Part shown: one piece after another, positions 57,717-64,000 of the stretch
Layout: every line of letters starts with the position of its first letter
How positions within the stretch are numbered: the first letter of the stretch is position 1
Source: Luteibacter mycovicinus
GTDB taxonomy: Bacteria > Pseudomonadota > Gammaproteobacteria > Xanthomonadales > Rhodanobacteraceae
Assembly (NCBI RefSeq): GCF_000745235.1
Contig: NZ_JQNL01000001.1
Coordinates: forward strand, 4,024,001 to 4,088,000
Length of the DNA stretch: 64,000 nucleotides
Direction of reading: 5' to 3'
Made by a program: the position numbers and the translations under genes
Notes under the pieces: model-generated
The model's database searches: none
What the model was told of the DNA's origin: nothing
The model's input: the letters and a program-made list of their open reading frames with translations, nothing else

Positions 57717-59351
57717 ATGATCGACCGTGCAAGGGACGCTTGGGGGACTTGGTGCGAACGCATCGGGTGGCCAGCCAAGGTCATGATCAACATCGCTGCC
57801 GCTTTTGCATACATGGCAGCGTACCTGTGCCTCCGCGAGGCATCGAACGACCAATGGTATCTGCCGGCCGGGTTGCGCTTCGCCACCCTGCTCGCGATGC
57901 CATACCGGCTGTGGCCCGCGCTCTTTGTTGGCGAGGTGGCGGCGCTGTCTACGTTCCGCGTCCGTATGGCTGCCGAGTACGGTTGGTTGTACTACGCGGC
58001 GAGCACCGTCCTGGCGTGGCCCATCGTGGCGGTGATCGTCCGGCAGGTGCGTCGCGCCACATCGTTGCCCACACTGAGCTCCGCAACTGACGCTGTGGCG
58101 CTCGTCGTCGCTGGCATCCTTTCCGCGGAATTGGTGAGCGTGGCGAACAAGGCGGTGTCGGCCTACCTGCGGGCGGGCGGCGGCGAAATGGTCTACGGCG
58201 ACCTCATTGTCTACTCGCTGGGTCACCTGCAGGGCATTCTGCTCGCCGCGCTCGGCCTGCCTGTCGTCGCACGATGCATCGCAGTACGGCGCCTTGCGCG
58301 TCCTTTCGCGGTGGAGTCGGCCTGCGCCGTTCTGGTGTGCGTAGCGCTGGCCAGCGCTGTGTATGTTGCTTCGCCCGATGACGTCACCGCGTTGATGGCG
58401 CTTCGCCTGTGCATGCTGCTGCCGTCAGTGGCTCTGACGTTTCGCCACGGCTGGCAGGGCGCAGCGGTCAGTTCGATCGCAGCCAACGTGGCGCTCTTCG
58501 CGACGATCCCTCATCAGGATGCCGGTCAGGTCGATGGCCCGGCGCTATTGATGCAGGAAGCCTTCGCCTTCGTAGCCGCGTCGTTGTTCGTGCTGGGCGC
58601 CCGGCTTCATCCTGTGTCCGTCACCATGGGATCCATCGTTGCGGATGCGGCCGACGAGAGGCGTCTCGTCCGCGAGCACCTCGAGGCGCAGGAGCGTCGG
58701 CAGCGTGATTCCGCGCTTCGCGCCGAGGCCCTGCAGCGCGAATCGCGCGAAAGCATGCGTCCGGTGTTGAACCTGCTTCGCAAGCACGGTCAGGCCGAGG
58801 CGGCCATGAACCTGGTCGGCATGGCTCACACGCAGTCATCGCAGTTTGAGCGACAGGTCATCGACAGCATCTACCCGCTGACCTTGGAGCGCTTTGGTTT
58901 TTTTGCCGCGTTGGAGTCGGAGGCTTTTGTCGCCCATTTCGGCGCCGTGCCCTTTCACCTTGACCTTACCGGCTCGCCGTTCACCGTGGCCATGGAAACG
59001 AACCTAGCCGCGTACCGTGTCCTGGGCGAGGCGATCGATCATCTGGCATCGCTGGACCCGACGTCGGTCAGTGTACGGATTCACTGCGGGCGCAAGGCCG
59101 ACGGCCGTGGTGCGGTGAGCATGGCCATTCGCGCGATCGAACCGGGTGTTACCGGCCGGTCCTCGTCACAGCGCGCTCGCCTGGCTCAGTTGCGCAACCG
59201 CGTCGCCGCATACGGCGGCTCTGTGCACACCCGTGGTTATCGTATGCGCCTCATCGTTCTGGACGAAGCGCCCGCGCCGTCGGCGGCTCTTGAGGATGTG
59301 TCGCTGCCCTCGAACGTTCGGCTGCTGCGCGAGGTCGCGACGGTGCACTGA
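57717..59351 (+). CDS. MASE1-like membrane sensor with degenerate kinase core
   Basis: A 544-residue protein. About eight membrane helices (residues about 20-310) resemble the MASE1 sensory domain. A coiled coil follows (about 315-360, RRLVREHLEAQERRQRD), then a part laid out like HisKA plus a GHKL ATPase (about 430-515). The H-box histidine is missing (RESMRPVLNLLRKHG), and the N-box has no Asn (LGEAIDHLASL), so it probably does not phosphorylate. It follows the repressor by 49 bp on the same strand and may be co-transcribed. Sensor role inferred. Confidence 0.75.
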   Translation: MIDRARDAWGTWCERIGWPAKVMINIAAAFAYMAAYLCLREASNDQWYLPAGLRFATLLAMPYRLWPALFVGEVAALSTFRVRMAAEYGWLYYAASTVLAWPIVAVIVRQVRRATSLPTLSSATDAVALVVAGILSAELVSVANKAVSAYLRAGGGEMVYGDLIVYSLGHLQGILLAALGLPVVARCIAVRRLARPFAVESACAVLVCVALASAVYVASPDDVTALMALRLCMLLPSVALTFRHGWQGAAVSSIAANVALFATIPHQDAGQVDGPALLMQEAFAFVAASLFVLGARLHPVSVTMGSIVADAADERRLVREHLEAQERRQRDSALRAEALQRESRESMRPVLNLLRKHGQAEAAMNLVGMAHTQSSQFERQVIDSIYPLTLERFGFFAALESEAFVAHFGAVPFHLDLTGSPFTVAMETNLAAYRVLGEAIDHLASLDPTSVSVRIHCGRKADGRGAVSMAIRAIEPGVTGRSSSQRARLAQLRNRVAAYGGSVHTRGYRMRLIVLDEAPAPSAALEDVSLPSNVRLLREVATVH

Positions 59352-59368
59352 CACTGATGCGTAGTCAC

Positions 59369-59398
59369 AAAAAAAGGGCCCGCAATGCGGGCCCTTTT
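59369..59398. terminator. Bidirectional terminator after the MASE1-like gene
   Basis: AAAAGGGCCCGC, loop AAT, GCGGGCCCTTTT: 12-bp palindromic stem with A and T runs on both sides, between two convergent genes. Confidence 0.95.
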
Positions 59399-59416
59399 CA
59401 TTCGCACGCGCCGGCG

Positions 59417-59851
59417 CTATTTCACGAAGACCTGCCAGACGAGCACGCCATCGCTCTCCACGCGACGAGCCACCGTGATTGTGCCGTCGTCGTACACAAC
59501 GTCCGTCCAGGCGGGCGCGATCGCGACCTGCTGTACCGCATCCGTGCCCACCGGCAGGGCCAGTACCGAGCCACTGACGATCGTGAAGGCTGCACGCGGC
59601 ACGCCAGCCGCATCTGCGACCTCGACGTAGCGCAGACCCTCGCGGGTGAACTCGAACACCTGGTACTCCGGCGACAGGCTCAGGTTGCTGCTGGCCGGGC
59701 TGGTCTTGCCCAGCTCACTCGAGCTGGCTACGGCGGCGCGGCCCTTGGGCTTGCCGTTGTCGCCCGAAGCGCAGCAAACCGGCTCCGCGGCCCAGCTGGC
59801 GGTGAGGGGTGCGAGCAATAGCAGTGCCGCGAGTGTGTGAATCGATTTCAT
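59417..59851 (-). CDS. Small exported protein, prophage
   Basis: A 144-residue protein with a signal peptide (about 1-22, ending WAA) and a soluble beta-rich part; a Cys pair (VCCASG) lies just after the cleavage site. It ends next to a strong terminator. It lies after gene D and may be a lysogenic conversion gene. Unknown family. Confidence 0.6.
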   Translation of the reverse strand: MKSIHTLAALLLLAPLTASWAAEPVCCASGDNGKPKGRAAVASSSELGKTSPASSNLSLSPEYQVFEFTREGLRYVEVADAAGVPRAAFTIVSGSVLALPVGTDAVQQVAIAPAWTDVVYDDGTITVARRVESDGVLVWQVFVK

Positions 59852-59948
59852 GAACGCTCATCTCCTGGTAGTGACACGTGGTGCGCCGGCACTGTCGTTC
59901 CTGGCTCGGGTGCGGGCGAAGTCTGCCACGCCGACGCGCTTGAATTGT

Positions 59949-61010
59949 TTAGGCTGCGGCCTCGGTGTCGTCGGTCGCTTCGTCGTCTTCATCCTGCGCC
60001 GGGTGGTCGCTGGCCGCGGCCTTATTCTCTAGCTCGACGTGCGTGGTGTAACCGCCCGAGCCGGTCAGCCGGTGGGTCGCCTTGGCCACGATCCACTCGA
60101 ACGCGCCAATGACTTCACCCCATCCTTGCAGCGTCACGGGCATTTCCGGCACGAGGTCCGGGCGGCCGGCAGCCAGCTCGAGTTCGAACGTGGCCGCGCC
60201 CCTCTTGATGCGTGCCATTTCTGCGGCCGCCGCGCGCTTGGCCTCGGCCGGGCTCGCGTATTTCCCGCGCAGCACCTTGATATGTCCTTTCTCGCCAGAC
60301 AGCGCGGTTTTGCCTCGTGCGGCGTCGACGTCGTGCCAGCCTGCGCGTACGCCTGTGTAGGCGTCACGCTTGGCCTGATGAAAGCGGTGACGGTCACCGG
60401 TCGCGCGGGTCAGGGTGAGCGTGGGAAGCGTCGTACCGCTGACGGTGGTGGCCTTGCCGACCGGCCCGAAGATCAGATAGCCGTTCTTCACCGTGGCCAC
60501 GGCATCCCACATCTCGCCCAGGCGGCGCAGCATGGCGATGTCGCTCTCGGTCTGGTCGATCTGTTCGACGGTGACGCTGGCCAGCGCCGGCGACACGCGA
60601 GGCGTGAGGCCGTTCTCGCCGGCGATCACCTTCACCACGTGACCGATCGTCGTATTTGAGAAGCTGCGTTCCTTGCGGGTGTTGATGCCGCTGGCCAGCT
60701 TCGCGCTGCGACCGCGCACGGTGATCATGTCCGGTGTGCCAGCGTGCTCGATCTCATCGACCACATACGTGCCCTGCAGCTGCACGCCGCTGCCATCGAA
60801 GCCCAGCATCACCGCCACCGTGACGCCGGTCCTGGGCAGCGACAGGCGCCCGTCGGTGGCATCGAACGAGAGGTCCAACTGGTCGGCATGGCCGGCGCGG
60901 CTGGTGGTGATGGTGAGCTCGGAGAGCCGCGGGCGCAGGCGGTCGGTGAGGTCGGTACCGTCGATGGTGACGCGGTAGTTCGCCCGGGTGAGGGCATTGG
61001 CGTCGGCCAT
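59949..61010 (-). CDS. Phage late control protein D (tail hub/baseplate)
   Basis: A 353-residue homologue of P2 gpD, which joins the tail tube and spike. Its start ANYRVTIDGTDLT and the region QIDQTESDIAMLRRLGEMWDAVATVKNGYLIFGP are typical. The C-terminus is a charged acidic tail (DEDDEATDDTEAAA). Its ATG shares a base with the upstream gene's stop (TAATG). Confidence 0.9.
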   Translation of the reverse strand: MADANALTRANYRVTIDGTDLTDRLRPRLSELTITTSRAGHADQLDLSFDATDGRLSLPRTGVTVAVMLGFDGSGVQLQGTYVVDEIEHAGTPDMITVRGRSAKLASGINTRKERSFSNTTIGHVVKVIAGENGLTPRVSPALASVTVEQIDQTESDIAMLRRLGEMWDAVATVKNGYLIFGPVGKATTVSGTTLPTLTLTRATGDRHRFHQAKRDAYTGVRAGWHDVDAARGKTALSGEKGHIKVLRGKYASPAEAKRAAAAEMARIKRGAATFELELAAGRPDLVPEMPVTLQGWGEVIGAFEWIVAKATHRLTGSGGYTTHVELENKAAASDHPAQDEDDEATDDTEAAA

Positions 61011-61435
61011 TACTTCGCGGCCTGCTGGCTGGTTTCGGGCTTCTCGTTCGCGGGCATGCTGTCGTCGCGCGTGAGCGTCAGGGAGAACTCGACCAGGCGC
61101 GGCGTACCGTCGGCGAAATGGCCACGCTGCGTCGTCTGGAGGCTGTCGATGTGGTAGGTGCCGTAGACGTAGCCGGCGCCATCCACGAGCAGGTAGGCCT
61201 CGCCACCGCGACCCATGTCCTCCAGGCGTGTGATCGAGGCCAGCGTGCCGGTGACGCTCGGCGCGACGGTGCCGGCGAGGTTGATCTGTTCCTCGCCGGG
61301 CCCGAGCTTCTGGTAGGCGTCGCGGTCGCCGACACGCACCGCCGCCGCGTGCTTGAACTGCATGGAGCGTTGCAGCTTGTCGTAGCCGGCCGTGGAGGTG
61401 CCGAACGGGAAGGGCCCCAATGCAAGCATGTACAT
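61010..61435 (-). CDS. Phage tail protein U
   Basis: A 141-residue homologue of P2 gpU, the tail terminator, with the start MYMLALGPFPFGTSTAGYDKLQR and the DSLQTTQRGHFADGTPRLVEFSLTLTR end. ATG 61435 has AAGGA 6 bases before it. It overlaps gene D by 1 base and is coupled to the tape-measure gene. Confidence 0.9.
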   Translation of the reverse strand: MYMLALGPFPFGTSTAGYDKLQRSMQFKHAAAVRVGDRDAYQKLGPGEEQINLAGTVAPSVTGTLASITRLEDMGRGGEAYLLVDGAGYVYGTYHIDSLQTTQRGHFADGTPRLVEFSLTLTRDDSMPANEKPETSQQAAK

Positions 61436-61437
61436 GG

Positions 61438-63999
61438 TCAATCCTTGTCGTGGTAACTGGAGCGCGACTCGGCAGCGCGTTTACGGCGCTCGTTGGCGAA
61501 CGCATCGTTTACGGCGCGAGTAGCCTCTTCGTGGGACATGCCGCGTGCGTCGACGTGCACCTGATAGGTGTCGCCGCCACCGCCGCGCATCGGGATCGCC
61601 TGGGGTTTAACGATGTTGCCGCCGACGGCGCCGCCGCTGCCGACCGGATTACGGGCGATCGCCTCGGTGATCTGCCGCGCGCGATCGCTGTCGCCAGGCA
61701 TGATCCACTGGAGCGGCTCCGGGCTCGTGGTGGATCCACCGTTGATCTTCTGCCACATCGCGTACAGCCGCTCGATCACGCCACGCACCGCCTGGATCTT
61801 CGACTCGATCCAGCCCAACGCCGCGGCCGCGGCATCGCGCACGGACGACCACAGGCCGGCGAAGAAATCCCGCACCGGCCCCCAGCTGGTGACCACGAAG
61901 CCCGCGGCGGTACCGATCGCCTGGCCCAGCAGGACGAAGAGGCGGACGCCGAAGGTGATCGCTTCAATGACACCACCCATCACGGCGCCGATGACCCGGC
62001 CGAAACCCGCGCCATTGGCGCGCGCGGCGTCCAGCTGCTGCGTCGTGGCCTGCACGGGCTGGATCAGCTGGGTAAACCACTGCCAGGCCGATTGCAACCA
62101 GCCGGCCAGCACGCCGAACGCATCCGCCAGCGGTGCGAGGGCGACCTTCACGCTGGCCAGCGCTGGCGACACGCCCTGAGCGATACCCTGGCCTACGCCT
62201 TCGAACCAGGCGGTGATCGGACCCCAGTATTTGCGGACGGCCAGCGCCACGGCGGCCACGACGACGATCAGGCCGCAGACAATGGCGACGGTCGTCATCG
62301 AGGCGCCTGCGATGCCCATCAGCACGCCGCGCGCAGCAACACCCACCCGCGACAGCAATCCGGCTTGTGCCGCCCCGCCTGTGGCCGTGGAGGCGGCCGC
62401 GGCGCCGGACCCCGTAGCCGCGGCCGCGCCACCCAGGATGCGGGAGAGCGCCAGGCGAATGCCAGCAGCCTTGAAGGCGAAGCGAAGCATGGCCAGCTGA
62501 CTGAGCAAACCGCCCAGGGCGATCATCAGTCCGCCAGCGGCGGTCATCAGCACGCCGAAGCCGCCGGCGGTAACGGTAAACGCCTTGGCGATGCGCGGGT
62601 GCGCCTCGGCGAACCGGTTCAGGCCCCGCACGATGGCCACGAGCTTACTCAGGCCGGCCACGTACATGGGCAGCACCTGCGTGCCGAGCTCGCGATAGAG
62701 ATCCCGCTTCTTCGCCTCGAGGTCGATTTCCATCCCGCCGGCGGTGCCGCGTGCTTCGTCGTACAGCGCATTGACGCCGTAGGCCTTGGGCACGGCCGCC
62801 AGGTGCTTGGCGATGTTGGCCCGCTCCAGATACAGCGAGGCGAACAGGTCACCACCCTTGCGGCCGGAGAAGAGCGCATTGATCTTGCTGACGACCTGCT
62901 GGTCGGAGAGCGCGCCGTGCGGATTGATCTTGGGGATGACGCGCGTCATCAGGTATTCGAACGGGTTGCTGCGGTAGAGCTCGCCTTCCTTGAGCGCGTC
63001 GGGCAAAACCTTCTTCACGTGGCCCGTGGTGCCGTACAGCACCGAATCCTTTTTCAGCAGGCCGAGCTTGTAGAGCTCTTCGGCCGACTGCTGGGTGGAG
63101 CGCCCGGCGGCCCAGTTCTGATAGCCGGTGGCCAGACCGGTACCGGCGCGGTGACCGCCCATTTCCTGCATCGTGTGCAGCAGGCCGAAGAAGAACGAGG
63201 TGTCGTCCAGCTGCTTGGCCGCGACGCCGCCGGTCTTGATCATGTTGAGCAGGTCTTCGGGCTTCACCAGGCCGCCCGAGCCGACGTAGGCCTGCGTGGC
63301 GAAGTCCAGCACGCGTTTCAGGCTTTCCGGATTCTTCGCCGCGCCGCGCAGCTCGGCAACCTTGAGCAGGTCCATGAACATGGTCTCGGCATTCTGCCCA
63401 TGTCCCTCGCCATGGCCGCCCTGTGCCATCACGGCCTCGATGCCGAACTTCATGCGGGCAAGGTAGGGCGCGACCTGCTCGGCCTCGTGCATGTCGCGCA
63501 GGACGCTGTTGGCTTCCTTCACCAGCTTGAGGTTGTCCGTGGCGCTCGACCCGATCACGTCCATGCCGTGGGCGAACTTCACCGCATCGGCCACGGCGGC
63601 GTCGCCGATGCCCTGAGCACGGAGTTGGGAGACCTGCACCTGGAAGGCCTTGGCCTCATCGATCGTCGGACGCACGGCCGCGATGACGCCCTGGCCGGTG
63701 GCCAGTGCCGCGGCACCGCCCACGGCCAGGTGGGCGCCGGTGGCCTGTGATTGCTGCATTTGCGATCGCGCGGCGCCCATCCGGCGCTGCTGCTCGCTGA
63801 TGGCGCCCAGTTTCGTTTTCTGCGTGGTGAGAGCGGCGTTGGTGCCCTCGATATCGGCGCGCAGCTGCTTTTCGAAGCTGGCCAGCTTCTTCGTGTTGAC
63901 CCCGGCCGATGCCATCTGCGTGTGTACTTCGCGCAGTTTCACCGCGTGCGCGCTGTACGCGCGTTCCGCACCTTGCACCGCGGCCTTGGCCTGAACCAA
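61438..63999 (-). CDS. Tail tape-measure protein T, 5' end cut by window edge
   Basis: At least 853 residues. A coiled-coil N-terminus (AALTTQKTKLGAISEQQRRMGAARSQ), then a central TMP core with hydrophobic helices (about 455-590; GLMIALGGLLSQLAML) and a C-terminal helical end. The protein sets tail length in P2-like phages (gpT). The frame is open to the window edge, so the true start is to the right. Confidence 0.88.
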   Translation of the reverse strand: MVQAKAAVQGAERAYSAHAVKLREVHTQMASAGVNTKKLASFEKQLRADIEGTNAALTTQKTKLGAISEQQRRMGAARSQMQQSQATGAHLAVGGAAALATGQGVIAAVRPTIDEAKAFQVQVSQLRAQGIGDAAVADAVKFAHGMDVIGSSATDNLKLVKEANSVLRDMHEAEQVAPYLARMKFGIEAVMAQGGHGEGHGQNAETMFMDLLKVAELRGAAKNPESLKRVLDFATQAYVGSGGLVKPEDLLNMIKTGGVAAKQLDDTSFFFGLLHTMQEMGGHRAGTGLATGYQNWAAGRSTQQSAEELYKLGLLKKDSVLYGTTGHVKKVLPDALKEGELYRSNPFEYLMTRVIPKINPHGALSDQQVVSKINALFSGRKGGDLFASLYLERANIAKHLAAVPKAYGVNALYDEARGTAGGMEIDLEAKKRDLYRELGTQVLPMYVAGLSKLVAIVRGLNRFAEAHPRIAKAFTVTAGGFGVLMTAAGGLMIALGGLLSQLAMLRFAFKAAGIRLALSRILGGAAAATGSGAAAASTATGGAAQAGLLSRVGVAARGVLMGIAGASMTTVAIVCGLIVVVAAVALAVRKYWGPITAWFEGVGQGIAQGVSPALASVKVALAPLADAFGVLAGWLQSAWQWFTQLIQPVQATTQQLDAARANGAGFGRVIGAVMGGVIEAITFGVRLFVLLGQAIGTAAGFVVTSWGPVRDFFAGLWSSVRDAAAAALGWIESKIQAVRGVIERLYAMWQKINGGSTTSPEPLQWIMPGDSDRARQITEAIARNPVGSGGAVGGNIVKPQAIPMRGGGGDTYQVHVDARGMSHEEATRAVNDAFANERRKRAAESRSSYHDKD

Positions 64000-64000
64000 T

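Larger units (their letters stand above)
46021..64000. mobile_element. P2-like prophage (left part), inserted in rimO
   Basis: From the rimO break to the right edge the genes are phage-like: an early operon, Ogr/Delta-like activator, CI-like repressor, and tail genes D, U and T in P2 order. The host gene stops exactly at the left end. No integrase, terminase, capsid or lysis gene is seen, so the element continues to the right. The left end carries an AIPR defence gene. Confidence 0.88.

Noticed and set aside
61420..63750. Long open frame (776 codons) opposite the tape-measure gene
   Set aside because: It is His/Gly/Arg-rich with no domains; the tape-measure frame on the other strand is coherent.

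Overview
The window is GC-rich chromosomal DNA of a gammaproteobacterium, most likely a Xanthomonadales member of the Rhodanobacteraceae (Luteibacter/Dyella-like). This rests on protein style, on the nth-linked orphan RnfB, on a REP family beginning GTAGGAGCGCG, and on the overall gene set. The genus is an inference and was not tested by any search. Positions 1 to about 46,020 are host chromosome. Positions 46,021 to the right edge are the left part of a P2-like prophage.

Host region. A MerR regulator and a P1B copper-type ATPase form an operon (0.2-3.0 kb). A GH92 mannosidase follows, then a bestrophin/carbonic anhydrase pair and gcvP under a tandem glycine riboswitch (7.3-10.4 kb). Next come a LysR regulator and a TetR repressor divergent from a TetX-like flavin monooxygenase, with a perfect 15-bp inverted-repeat operator between them. 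An SDR/TetR pair, katG and a run of small or uncharacterised genes lead to tRNA-Leu(CAG). An rnr-rlmB-membrane protein operon comes next, then a guanidine-II (mini-ykkC) riboswitch in front of a Gdx/SugE guanidinium exporter. The Pho region (26.6-33.7 kb) holds pstSCAB-phoU with a Pho box, rnt, and an OprO/P-like porin. A second carbonic anhydrase is paired with a SulP transporter. The host part closes with nth-rnfB, metG, a DUF2147 gene, apbC/mrp, dcd, a lipoprotein, HIT and dienelactone hydrolase genes, a MazG-like gene and an acyltransferase.

Prophage. Host rimO is cut after its 16th codon at 46,020, and foreign DNA begins there. Reading from the junction: an AIPR-type abortive-infection gene sits alone between the attachment junction and a terminator. 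A long leftward early operon follows (small unknowns, RdgC, a toprim/zinc-finger primase-helicase, and four small tandem ORFs of similar design preceded by a structured leader that can pair with its own Shine-Dalgarno). Then come an Ogr/Delta-like activator, a ribbon-helix-helix protein, and a divergent CI-like repressor whose S24 domain has lost its catalytic Ser and Lys. Beyond it lie a MASE1-type membrane protein with a degenerate kinase core, a small secreted protein, and the tail genes D, U and T. No integrase, portal, capsid, terminase or lysis gene is visible, so the rest of the phage lies beyond the right edge.

The most distinctive parts are the lysogeny-control block (apparently non-cleavable repressor beside a membrane sensor-like protein), the SD-sequestering repeat RNA at 54.8-55.0 kb, the interruption of rimO, and the set of RNA or operator switches in the host part (glycine, guanidine-II and the TetR/TetX palindrome).
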